From an uncultured Clostridia bacterium (lineage in GTDB: Bacteria > Bacillota > Clostridia > Oscillospirales > Ruminococcaceae), in assembly GCA_947632025.1 (NCBI GenBank), contig CANRNN010000004.1, positions 1-64,000 on the forward strand: a stretch of 64,000 bases of DNA. Reading direction: 5' to 3'. Numbering within the stretch: the first letter of the stretch is position 1; every line of letters starts with the position of its first letter. Positions 46,818-54,747 of the stretch are shown here, piece after piece. Below the pieces are notes generated by a model. The model had not been told where the DNA came from. It saw nothing but the letters and a program-made list of their open reading frames with translations, and did not search any database. A program made the translations under genes and the position numbers.

Positions 46818-47664
46818 ATCCGCAATATTCATCAAACAGCCTTAAAGCGGCTTTATAGCGGCTTTCGTCGTCGGGGCTTCCGAGAATTATGACTATGTAG
46901 CTTTCGTTTCCTTTCTCAAAAACAGCCGCCAGACAATTTCCCGCCTTTTCGGTCGTGCCGGTTTTCATACCCGTGCAGCTTTCGCTGTAGAAATCGCTTT
47001 CGGGGTCAAGCAGGAGATTGGTATTGTGCCAGTCGATAATATGCCCCGATTCAAAGACGGCGTGATAATCGAGCGTTCGGGTTATTTCTCTTATTATTGG
47101 ATCGCCGAGGGCATATTTTACGAGAACGGTAAGATCTCTCGCGGTGGTGAACTGTTTTTGCCCGTCCGAGCCGTCGGGACTCGTGAAACGCGAGTTTTTC
47201 ATTCCGATCTTCACGCAAAACGAATTCATAAGCTCCGCGAAATTTTCAACAGCGGCTTTATCGGTCATTTCCCCGCCCGCCTTACGAGAAACGGAAGCAG
47301 CGACGGTATAAGCCGCGTCGCCTCCCGAACGAATAAGCATTCCCGAAATCAAGTCATAAAGCGTAAGCCTTTGACCCTCTGCTATAAGACAGCGGCTTGC
47401 GTGCTTCGGCAGAAGCTCAAGCTCTGTGCCCACCTCGAAAACCTCGTCGGGTTCCGCATATTCAAGAGCGACGCAAGCCGTCACCAGCTTTGTGATACTC
47501 GCACACGCAAGCCGCTCGTCGGCGTTCTCCGCAAACAAAAGCGCCCCGCTGTCGGCATTTGCCACGGCGGCAGCCTTATAGTCGTGAGTGTCTTTAGCGT
47601 TGCAGCCGAAAATTATTATCCCCGCAAAAATCATAAGCATAATAAAAAATATTGTTTTTTTCAT
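46816..47664 (-). CDS. D-alanyl-D-alanine carboxypeptidase (S11 family) lipoprotein
   Basis: A penicillin-binding peptidase of 282 residues that trims peptidoglycan stem peptides. Lipobox IFGC (Cys21), active-site SITK (Ser56, Lys59), and KTGTT near the end. The second motif, normally SGN, reads SGG here (RSGGDAA), an unusual change at a position that usually helps catalysis. The ATG at 47664 follows GGGGGA; the upstream in-frame extension crosses the promoter and is rejected. Confidence 0.92.
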   Translation of the reverse strand: MKKTIFFIMLMIFAGIIIFGCNAKDTHDYKAAAVANADSGALLFAENADERLACASITKLVTACVALEYAEPDEVFEVGTELELLPKHASRCLIAEGQRLTLYDLISGMLIRSGGDAAYTVAASVSRKAGGEMTDKAAVENFAELMNSFCVKIGMKNSRFTSPDGSDGQKQFTTARDLTVLVKYALGDPIIREITRTLDYHAVFESGHIIDWHNTNLLLDPESDFYSESCTGMKTGTTEKAGNCLAAVFEKGNESYIVIILGSPDDESRYKAALRLFDEYCG

Positions 47665-47683
47665 ATAAATTCCCCCTTTGTAA

Positions 47684-47712
47684 ATTGTAACATACGAAAA
47701 TCCCCCTGTCAA
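47684..47712 (-). promoter_or_regulatory. Promoter of the carboxypeptidase gene
   Basis: TTGACA (47707-47712), 17-bp spacer, TGT extension, TACAAT (47684-47689) on the minus strand. Confidence 0.75.
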
Positions 47713-47788
47713 CGGATTTTCCGAATTGTAAGGAAATCGTAAGATTTGTTTTTTATTTGCCGAATTCGGAAGTTTTCGTATAAAGCCG

Positions 47789-47817
47789 TTGACAATTTCC
47801 AAAAAATGTGGTACAAT
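47789..47817 (+). promoter_or_regulatory. Promoter of the Sel1/TerY-C/kinase cluster
   Basis: TTGACA (47789-47794), 17-bp spacer, TGG extension, TACAAT (47812-47817). Divergent from the carboxypeptidase promoter. Confidence 0.8.
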
Positions 47818-47855
47818 ATATAATGTATAAAAATAATTCAGAGGAGGGAACAGGA

Positions 47856-49133
47856 ATGGTCTGCGGACGCTGCGGACGGGTCTTTGACGAAACAAAACAG
47901 GACTACTGCGGCTATTGCAGGACTGTTCATACTCCGAAAGGCGAACCTATCCGCGACTTAAAAGGTATACTGAAGTATATCACCGATAAATTCGGCAGTG
48001 ATACACTGCTGAATCAGAAGCTGACAGACGCGCTTATCGCCGATTTCTTCCCGAAAGAAAATCAAGCGAGAAGACTGTGCTTCGTGGCACTGTACGACGG
48101 CTGCGCAAAAAAACTGTACGCCGTTCGCGAAAAACCGTTTGAGGTAAGATGCGCCGCTGCGGCGGGCTGTATAAAATCCCTCCGCGATGAGATTGGACTC
48201 AAAGGCAGGATCGCCGCAGAAGCTGTCGAAGCGGTAGGCTGCGCAGTCGGCTGCGAGATATCCTTCAAGAAGTCGGAGATACTTCCCGCTTCCGAAACGG
48301 AATCCAAGAAAAACATCACCGACGCGGCAGAACAGTATTCGCTCGGACGGCATTTCGACAGGATACGCGACTATGAAAAGGCGCTTTACTGGTTTGAAAG
48401 CGCCGCTCTGCAGGATTACGGTGAGGCGGAATATTATATGGGAAGCTACCGTCTGGAGGGACGCGGAGGTGTGCTGGACGTAAACAGCGCCCGCGAATGG
48501 TTCGTCAGAGCCGCCGAGAACGGCGTTGCTCAGGCGATATATATGATGGGATACTTCTACGCGGAGGGAATAGCCTGCGAGCTTGACGAGGATAAGGCTT
48601 TTGACTGTTTTATGAAAGCCGCGAAAAAAGGCTGCGCGGACGCTTCGGAAATGATATCACTCTGCTATGAAAACGGCGTTCACGTCACAAAAAATTCCGA
48701 GCTTGCCCGCAAGTGGAAAAAATATACAGGCATAGGAGATTTCCCGTCAGAGGAAACCGAAGCACCCGAACCCATTCCCGACGACGGCGAGGAGTTGTAT
48801 CAGAGCGCACGGCGCTGCCTTGCCGAAAAGGACGCTGAGGGAGCGGCAATGTTCTACAAACGCGCCGCCGAAGCTGGACACGCAAGGGCACAGTGTTCCT
48901 ACGGAAAGTGCCTTTATACGGGAAACGGCGTTGCAAAAGACCCCGCCGAAGCGTTCCGCTGGTTCAAGCTTTCCGCGGACAGCGGACTTAACATAGCACA
49001 GTATAATCTCGGAGTAATGTATCTCAAGGGCGTTTACGTCCCGAAAGATACGGAGCAGGCAAAGCATTATTTCGCTCTTGCCGCGAAAAACGGTCACGAG
49101 GACGCGGCGAAAATACTTAAAAAGCTTCGCTGA
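47856..49133 (+). CDS. Zinc-ribbon protein with Sel1 repeats
   Basis: A cytoplasmic 425-residue protein. The N-terminal zinc ribbon has Cys3, Cys6, Cys18 and Cys21. A helical region without a name known to me (about residues 35-145) follows, then two blocks of Sel1/TPR-like repeats (about 160-290 and 315-425; pattern AxYxMGxxYxxGxG-x-DxxxAxxWFxxAA). Sel1 repeats mediate protein-protein contacts. The ATG at 47856 follows GAGGAGG. First gene of a cluster with a TerY-C-like zinc protein and a Ser/Thr-type kinase; a scaffold or sensor role there is an inference. Confidence 0.88.
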   Translation: MVCGRCGRVFDETKQDYCGYCRTVHTPKGEPIRDLKGILKYITDKFGSDTLLNQKLTDALIADFFPKENQARRLCFVALYDGCAKKLYAVREKPFEVRCAAAAGCIKSLRDEIGLKGRIAAEAVEAVGCAVGCEISFKKSEILPASETESKKNITDAAEQYSLGRHFDRIRDYEKALYWFESAALQDYGEAEYYMGSYRLEGRGGVLDVNSAREWFVRAAENGVAQAIYMMGYFYAEGIACELDEDKAFDCFMKAAKKGCADASEMISLCYENGVHVTKNSELARKWKKYTGIGDFPSEETEAPEPIPDDGEELYQSARRCLAEKDAEGAAMFYKRAAEAGHARAQCSYGKCLYTGNGVAKDPAEAFRWFKLSADSGLNIAQYNLGVMYLKGVYVPKDTEQAKHYFALAAKNGHEDAAKILKKLR

Positions 49134-49163
49134 GTTGAATTAAATTCAATCGGAGGATAAAAA

Positions 49164-49514
49164 ATGAAAGCAGCTGTAATTCTTACAAAATGCAAAGAAA
49201 AACACGATCTTTTCGGGATTCGCGCCGAGCAGCGCGAGGACGGCGCGTGGTACGCGACGTGGGCGTTCAAGGTAAGCGAGCGCACAGCCGGACGTGAAAA
49301 GTTCGGCGATACACAGATTTCCGGAAACGTTTATATCACAACCGAATACCCCTCCTGCCCGCACTGCGGCGCCAAGGGATTTTTCCAGTGCAGCGAGTGC
49401 GGCAAGACCACCTGTTGGAACGGCGAAACCGAAACAGTCTGCGAATGGTGCGGAAACGCTGCCGAAACCTCCGCCGAGGAGAAATTCGATTCCCTCACGG
49501 GAGGCGGCTTCTGA
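49164..49514 (+). CDS. TerY-C-like zinc-binding protein, 116 aa
   Basis: A short beta-rich region followed by a dense Cys cluster: CPHC (65, 68), CSEC (76, 79), Cys84 and CEWC (93, 96). This resembles the metal-binding domain found at the C-terminus of TerY-type VWA proteins in tellurite/stress clusters, but here it stands alone without a VWA domain. Its stop codon overlaps the kinase start (TGATG), so the two are translated together. Zinc binding is well supported; function is not. Confidence 0.8.
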   Translation: MKAAVILTKCKEKHDLFGIRAEQREDGAWYATWAFKVSERTAGREKFGDTQISGNVYITTEYPSCPHCGAKGFFQCSECGKTTCWNGETETVCEWCGNAAETSAEEKFDSLTGGGF

Positions 49515-50785
49515 TGCTTAAGATCGGAGATAAAATCCCTCTTGAGCTGGGCGGGAGCGCGGAAATTACGGCGGTCCTCGGTTCGGGCGGACAGGGGACG
49601 GTCTACCGCGTTATGTTTTCGGGAAAGGAATACGCGCTTAAGGTCTACTTTCCGAAAAAGCTGAAACGTCCCGATATTTTCCGCGACAACCTGCGCAGAC
49701 TGACTGAGGACAAAACCGCAAACGAGGCGTTCCTTATGCCGAAAATGCTTACCGCTCCGGTGGATAACAGTTTCGGCTTTCTGATGGATATAATACCGTC
49801 TGAATATAAGCCGTTTTCGGAGATTTTAAACGCCAGAGTAAAGTTTTCGGGACTTTATTCGGTCGTGAATTCGGCAATAAGGATAACCTCCGCCTTTCGA
49901 GAGCTTCACAACAGCGGCTACAGCTATCAGGATATGAACGACGGCGGTTTCTTTATTCGACCGTCGGACGGGGACGTGCTTATCTGCGACTGCGACAACA
50001 TAGCGCCTTACGGGGAGCATCTGGGCATTGCGGGAAAGCCGGGGTATATGGCTCCCGAAATCGTGCGCGGTGAAAAAGCTCCGGATAAATTCACGGACAG
50101 ATATTCACTTGCCGTGGTGCTTTTTAGACTGCTTCTGCGGGGAGATCCGTTAGAGGGAAACAAGGTGCTTAAAAGCGTATGCCTTACCGAGGAGGCGGAA
50201 CGCAGGCACTATGGTTTCGAGCCTATTTTTGTTTACGACCCCGACGACGACAGCAACCGACCTGTTCGCGGAGTCCACAACAACATCATAAAATTCTGGA
50301 GAATTATGCCCGACTATATCCGTGAGGCTTTTGAGTTCTCATTTACAACGGGACTTTCCGAGCCATCAAAACGGCTTATCGAAAAACAGTGGCTTGATCT
50401 TTTGAAGCGCCTGCGCGGAGATATTACGGCTTGTCAGTGCGGTGCGCAGAATTTCCTGCCCGCCGTGGAATCCGACAGCGAGGGAAAACTGATATGTCCC
50501 TGCGGGATACACTACTCAAAGCCGCTTTCGCTTGTCGGAGCAAAAAGCTCTATCCTGCTGTTTGACGGGGCGAAACTATTCGGTGATAACGTTGACTTGC
50601 GCGCCGAAGTCGTAAGAAACAAGGTAAATCCCGCTCTATGGGGCTTGAAGAATCACACGTCCGACGAGTGGAAATGTGTACTTCCGAATGGCGAGGAAAA
50701 GAACGTGCCGAGCGGAAAGGCAGCGCCGATTTTTGTCGGGACTTCCGTCGAGATAGACGGCGAGAAATTTGAAGTAAAAGAATAA
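49514..50785 (+). CDS. Ser/Thr-type protein kinase of the TerY-associated kind
   Basis: A 423-residue kinase. Glycine loop GSGGQGTVY (23-31), ATP-binding Lys43, catalytic loop with Asp140 (SYQDMNDGG) and metal-site CDCDN (158-162), then a PGYMAPE activation-segment end near residue 176. The Asn normally five residues after the catalytic Asp is Gly145, so activity may be altered. The C-terminus adds a CxC...CxC pair (QCGAQ, CPCG) and a small beta domain, as in kinases next to TerY-type genes. Overlaps the upstream zinc-protein gene. No PP2C phosphatase or cytosolic VWA gene is adjacent. Confidence 0.87.
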   Translation: MLKIGDKIPLELGGSAEITAVLGSGGQGTVYRVMFSGKEYALKVYFPKKLKRPDIFRDNLRRLTEDKTANEAFLMPKMLTAPVDNSFGFLMDIIPSEYKPFSEILNARVKFSGLYSVVNSAIRITSAFRELHNSGYSYQDMNDGGFFIRPSDGDVLICDCDNIAPYGEHLGIAGKPGYMAPEIVRGEKAPDKFTDRYSLAVVLFRLLLRGDPLEGNKVLKSVCLTEEAERRHYGFEPIFVYDPDDDSNRPVRGVHNNIIKFWRIMPDYIREAFEFSFTTGLSEPSKRLIEKQWLDLLKRLRGDITACQCGAQNFLPAVESDSEGKLICPCGIHYSKPLSLVGAKSSILLFDGAKLFGDNVDLRAEVVRNKVNPALWGLKNHTSDEWKCVLPNGEEKNVPSGKAAPIFVGTSVEIDGEKFEVKE

Positions 50786-50804
50786 GAAACACGAGGTTTT
50801 TGTT

Positions 50805-51281
50805 TTGGAAAATAATGACCACACTATCCGCCGCGCAGAGGAGCGTGACATTCCGCGCATAACAGAGCTTCTGTATCAGGTGCATAAGGTACATTCCGAT
50901 AAGCGTCCGGATCTGTTCAAGCCGGGGTCAAAAAAATATACGGAATCCGAGCTTTCCGAAATAATCGCGGACGACGAACGTCCGATCTTCGTTTACGAAA
51001 GCGACAAGATAAAAGGGTACGCGTTCTGTATTTTTGAGCGCCATACGGGAGAATCCCTCGTGCATTATACCTCGCTGTACATCGACGATCTCTGCGTCGA
51101 CGAGAAAGCCCGCGGGCAGCATGTGGGACGCTCTCTTTATGAATACGTTCTGAAATTCGCCAAAGAACACGGCTGCTACAATGTCACTCTCAATGTATGG
51201 GAATGTAACGAGAACGCAAAAAAATTCTACGAAAAATGCGGTCTTTCCGTTCAGAAGATAGGAATGGAGAAGATCCTGTAA
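50805..51281 (+). CDS. GNAT-family N-acetyltransferase
   Basis: A 158-residue acetyltransferase with the GNAT core: LYIDDLCVDEKARGQHVGRSL (strand 4 and the acetyl-CoA loop RGQHVG, about residues 103-111) and the final NENAKKFYEKCGL block. Start is TTG at 50805, 8 bases after GAGG. It follows the kinase by 19 bp and probably shares its transcript. Substrate unknown. Confidence 0.92.
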   Translation: MENNDHTIRRAEERDIPRITELLYQVHKVHSDKRPDLFKPGSKKYTESELSEIIADDERPIFVYESDKIKGYAFCIFERHTGESLVHYTSLYIDDLCVDEKARGQHVGRSLYEYVLKFAKEHGCYNVTLNVWECNENAKKFYEKCGLSVQKIGMEKIL

Positions 51282-51287
51282 AAATAC

Positions 51288-51312
51288 GCTCCGCTTTCGG
51301 GCGGAGCTTTTT
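51288..51312 (+). terminator. Terminator after the GNAT gene
   Basis: GCTCCGC/GCGGAGC stem followed by five T. Confidence 0.85.
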
Positions 51313-51365
51313 AATAATTTTTAATAAAAAATAAAGCGGCAGACTCACGGAGGTTTACGATAATT

Positions 51366-52298
51366 ATGAGCAGATCGCCAAGGAACAAAACGATAAATAC
51401 GCCCATAAGCGAGGGGAAACGATATCTTGAAAAATGTATACAGATAGTTCAGCCGCAGAATTCTATTGACGGTATTCTGGACAAAACGATTATGGGAGAT
51501 ATGCTTGAAGTATGCAGACTGCTTCCGAAAGAAAGCGCGGATCTGATAATAGCCGACCCGCCGTACAATCTCACAATGACTTACAGCAAAACGACTTTCT
51601 CAAAGAAAAAAACGTCCGAATACGAACAATACACACGAAAGTGGCTATCCGAAATAAAGCCTCTTCTGAAGAAAAACGGCTCGATCTATGTATGCTGTGA
51701 CTGGGAATCAAGTCTTATAATTGGACAGGTGCTGAGTGAATTTTTCCGGATAAGGAACAGGATCACATGGCAGCGTGAAAAGGGACGCGGAGCTAGAGCA
51801 AACTGGAAAAACAGCATGGAGGATATATGGTTCGCCACAAACGGGAGCGAATATACGTTCAATCTGGACGCTGTGAGAATAAGGAAAAAGGTCATCGCTC
51901 CTTACCGCGTCAGCGGCAAACCAAAAGACTGGATCGAATCGGACGCGGGAAACTATCGCGATACCTGCCCGTCAAACTTCTGGGACGATATTACCGTCCC
52001 GTTCTGGTCTATGCCCGAAAACACCGCTCACCCGACGCAGAAGCCCGAAAAACTGATAGCCAAAATAATTCTGGCAAGCTCGTCAGAGGGCGATGTTATC
52101 CTTGATCCTTTTCTTGGTTCGGGAACAACAAGTGTAGTTTCCAAAAAGCTCGGCAGGCATTATATAGGAATAGAAAAGGAAGCCGAATACTGCGTCTGGG
52201 CGGAACAGCGGCTCGAAATGGCTGAAACCGACAAAAGCATACAGGGCTACACGGAGGGAATATTCCGAGAAAGAAACTCGCCTTCGGGCAAGAAGTAA
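51366..52298 (+). CDS. Beta-class DNA methyltransferase (orphan)
   Basis: A 310-residue DNA adenine-N6 or cytosine-N4 methylase. Motif IV ADPPYNL (DPPY at 64-67) precedes motif I DPFLGSGTT (247-255), the beta-class order shared with CcrM and HinfI methylases. A target-recognition region lies between. No restriction endonuclease gene is adjacent, so it may be a solitary epigenetic methylase. The ATG at 51366 has a GGAGG upstream at a longer distance than usual. Confidence 0.93.
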   Translation: MSRSPRNKTINTPISEGKRYLEKCIQIVQPQNSIDGILDKTIMGDMLEVCRLLPKESADLIIADPPYNLTMTYSKTTFSKKKTSEYEQYTRKWLSEIKPLLKKNGSIYVCCDWESSLIIGQVLSEFFRIRNRITWQREKGRGARANWKNSMEDIWFATNGSEYTFNLDAVRIRKKVIAPYRVSGKPKDWIESDAGNYRDTCPSNFWDDITVPFWSMPENTAHPTQKPEKLIAKIILASSSEGDVILDPFLGSGTTSVVSKKLGRHYIGIEKEAEYCVWAEQRLEMAETDKSIQGYTEGIFRERNSPSGKK

Positions 52299-52443
52299 AA
52301 TGTTCTGATAACAAGCAGACGCAGGTCCGTATTTCCCGAAATCTTAAATTTTTTTACGCTGAAAAATTCTTGCAGCATTTTTTGAGGTATGCGGGTATTA
52401 TCATTGAAAGGCAATTCAAACCAAATGAAAGTGAGGAAAATAT

Positions 52444-53736
52444 ATGAAGAAAAAATATCTTGCTATCCTTTCTGCACTGACCGCCGTTTCAATGACAGCC
52501 TGCTCCGCGACATATTCCAACGGCAACGAATTTGTCGGAACGGACTTCGGTGGTACAGGTGTCAAAGACGGCTACGGCGGTGCAGGCGACCTATTTGATA
52601 CTTTAGAAGGAACAGCCGGCACTATTAAAGAAACGACCGACCTTGCCGCACCTATGGGCGTGTCGGGCGGCAATGGCGAAACAGGCGATATAACCACGAC
52701 GTCTATCGGTAATGATGAAATAGAACCGCAGTCGGGGCTGCTTACGGGCGGCGAGTGGAACGACAACGACCACTGGGAGGACTGGCAGGCTCTTTACAAA
52801 TCGCACACCGAATGGAGCAGCTATCAAACCGCATGGGAAAACAAGACCCTCCACAGACTGGCTGTTACCGTCACGACCGACGGGAAAACTCCGCTTGAGG
52901 GCGCGAAGGTTTCGGGCAATGGGTGCCTGAACTCCGCCGTTACCGACAATAAGGGCAGAGCGTTTTTGTTCTTTGACAGGGAAACTGCTCCATACGAAAT
53001 AGAAGTTTCCTGTGGCAGTAAAAGCTGCGCGGCTGAAGTAGACTGGGTCGACCCCGCAGGCGACCAGACCTTCGGCATTACCTTGGAAAAAGCAAAATCC
53101 ACAGTCGGCGGCAAACTTGATCTTATGATAATGTGCGATACGACGGGATCTATGTCCGACGAGCTTAATTATCTTAAGGTTGAATTAGAAGATATTGTAA
53201 GCAAAATCCGCTCCGAAAACGGCAATATCAAGACACGCGTTTCCGTAAACTTCTACCGCGACACCACAGATCAGTACGAAGTGAGAAGTTATCCGTTCTC
53301 GGAAGATATAAACAAAGTGAACAACGCTCTCCGCGAGCAGGAGGCAAGCGGCGGCGGGGATTTCCCTGAGGCGGTTCATTCCGCACTTAACAACGCGATA
53401 AACGAACACGACTGGGACGAGGACGCGGTTAAAATAATGTTCCTCGTGCTGGATGCGCCGCCTCACGAGGACAAACAGATAGTGGATTCCGTTCAGCAGT
53501 CGATACTCAAAGCCTCCGAAATGGGAATTCGCATTATCCCGATAGCCTCCAGCGGCATTGACAAGTCCACCGAGTATCTTCTCCGCACCATGGCGTTCAC
53601 GACGGGCGGCACTTACACGTTTTTAACCAACGACTCCGGCGTTGGAAACGTGCATATCGAGCCTACCGTCGGTGCTTTCAATGTCGAAAAGCTGAATGAT
53701 ATGATGGTAAGAATAGTTAAAGGCTATCTTGAATAA
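52444..53736 (+). CDS. VWA-domain lipoprotein
   Basis: A surface-anchored protein of 430 residues. Lipobox MTAC near residue 20, a Gly/Asp-rich linker, a carboxypeptidase-regulatory or Ig-like beta domain (about residues 137-215) and a von Willebrand A domain (about 225-430) with the MIDAS motif DTTGSMS. Being extracytoplasmic, it is not the missing VWA partner of the TerY-C/kinase cluster. Role probably adhesion or protein binding. Confidence 0.92.
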   Translation: MKKKYLAILSALTAVSMTACSATYSNGNEFVGTDFGGTGVKDGYGGAGDLFDTLEGTAGTIKETTDLAAPMGVSGGNGETGDITTTSIGNDEIEPQSGLLTGGEWNDNDHWEDWQALYKSHTEWSSYQTAWENKTLHRLAVTVTTDGKTPLEGAKVSGNGCLNSAVTDNKGRAFLFFDRETAPYEIEVSCGSKSCAAEVDWVDPAGDQTFGITLEKAKSTVGGKLDLMIMCDTTGSMSDELNYLKVELEDIVSKIRSENGNIKTRVSVNFYRDTTDQYEVRSYPFSEDINKVNNALREQEASGGGDFPEAVHSALNNAINEHDWDEDAVKIMFLVLDAPPHEDKQIVDSVQQSILKASEMGIRIIPIASSGIDKSTEYLLRTMAFTTGGTYTFLTNDSGVGNVHIEPTVGAFNVEKLNDMMVRIVKGYLE

Positions 53737-53801
53737 TATTTATTACACACAGCTTTATAAAAATGCTTCCTCTCCCATAATGGGAATTTATTCACCATAT
53801 T

Positions 53802-53831
53802 TCCCGCCGTGAAATCCGGCGGGAGTTTTCT
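53802..53831 (+). terminator. Terminator of the VWA lipoprotein gene
   Basis: TCCCGCCG/CGGCGGGA stem followed by GTTTTCTT. Confidence 0.75.
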
Positions 53832-53998
53832 TCACGCTATTTCTCGTTTGAGAGTTAGCGTTGAAAACTATTATTTATGTTGAATAAGATGTTGAAAACT
53901 TTTTGTGCAAGATATACAAAATCAGGAGTTTGGTTTAGTCAAATATACGTCAAAAAACAGAAAATCTCAATTTTGAAGCGAAAAATTTAAAATCTCTG

Positions 53999-54027
53999 TT
54001 GACGAATTAGTTTTTTTTGGATATACT
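53999..54027 (+). promoter_or_regulatory. ptsH promoter
   Basis: TTGACG (53999-54004), 17-bp spacer, TATACT (54022-54027). It leaves a leader of about 200 bases before HPr. Confidence 0.7.
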
Positions 54028-54033
54028 TATATA

Positions 54034-54230
54034 TAGAGATTGAAGGAAACGCCAAACAAAAGATACTGAAAAACAAGGCGGGAAATATTACAGGCAGCCC
54101 GAATCTCTTGATTCTCCTGCGCGGGCAGGAACAACAGAAAAGAGAACTCTCTGCGTCTGAACGCAATCGGGGCGGTTTGAACGCAAAAGAAAGGTTACTC
54201 GCTGAACAACACATTTTGTAATGGAGGTTA
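54034..54230 (+). other. Long untranslated leader of ptsH
   Basis: About 200 transcribed bases with no gene. Contains a short hairpin CCTGC/GCAGG near 54115-54130, a small palindrome AGAGAACTCTCT, and a direct repeat TGAACGCAA about 20 bases apart near 54160-54190. The stretch before it, 53832-53998, is AT-rich and shows nothing recognisable. No known riboswitch class was recognised. Confidence 0.5.
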
Positions 54231-54235
54231 CTGTT

Positions 54236-54499
54236 ATGTGCATGAAAGACATTGAAGTGAAAAACCAGGTTGGTTTGCACGCAAGACCCGCTACATTCTT
54301 TATTCAGAAAGCAAACGAATACAAGTCTTCTATCTGGGTAGAAAAGGAAGAGCGGAGAGTCAACGCGAAGTCCCTGCTGGGTATTCTTTCGCTCGGTATC
54401 GTAGGCGGCGCAAAGATCCGCATAATCGCCGACGGTTCTGACGAACAGCTCGCGGTTGACGGTCTTATCAAGCTCGTTGAGAGCGAATTCGCTGAATAA
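54236..54499 (+). CDS. ptsH: Phosphocarrier protein HPr
   Basis: Phosphate carrier of the sugar phosphotransferase system, 87 residues. With the start at 54236 (after GGAGG) the phosphorylated His is residue 15 (GLHARPA) and the regulatory Ser is residue 46 (NAKS), exactly the HPr numbering, so this is HPr rather than Crh, which lacks His15. HPr kinase/CcpA control by Ser46 is expected from the family. Enzyme I is not adjacent. A terminator follows. Confidence 0.96.
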   Translation: MCMKDIEVKNQVGLHARPATFFIQKANEYKSSIWVEKEERRVNAKSLLGILSLGIVGGAKIRIIADGSDEQLAVDGLIKLVESEFAE

Positions 54500-54519
54500 T
54501 TTCAGAAGCTTTAATTTCT

Positions 54520-54548
54520 TGGAGCGGAGTTTATGCCGCTCCTTTTTA
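54520..54548 (+). terminator. ptsH terminator
   Basis: GGAGCGG/CCGCTCC stem followed by five T. Confidence 0.85.
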
Positions 54549-54666
54549 TTATTCCCGAAAAAATCGGTATCTGTACTTTGTTTATTTGTACATATGTACA
54601 GGGCTTACAATTCACATAAAATTTATTCAAAATTCAGTGCCGTTTCACAAATGCCGGATAATCCGC

Positions 54667-54695
54667 TTGCAAAATTCCGCCAAATGTGATATAAT
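54667..54695 (+). promoter_or_regulatory. Promoter of the M23 peptidase gene
   Basis: TTGCAA (54667-54672), 17-bp spacer, TGA extension, TATAAT (54690-54695). Confidence 0.75.
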
Positions 54696-54747
54696 ATTAT
54701 AAATAGATTTATTATAGAACACGGTTTTCATTTTAAGGGAGTTACTT

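Noticed and set aside
52444-53736. VWA lipoprotein as the missing TerY partner of the kinase cluster
   Set aside because: It has a lipobox and is exported, while TerY-type VWA proteins are cytoplasmic; it also has a separate transcript.
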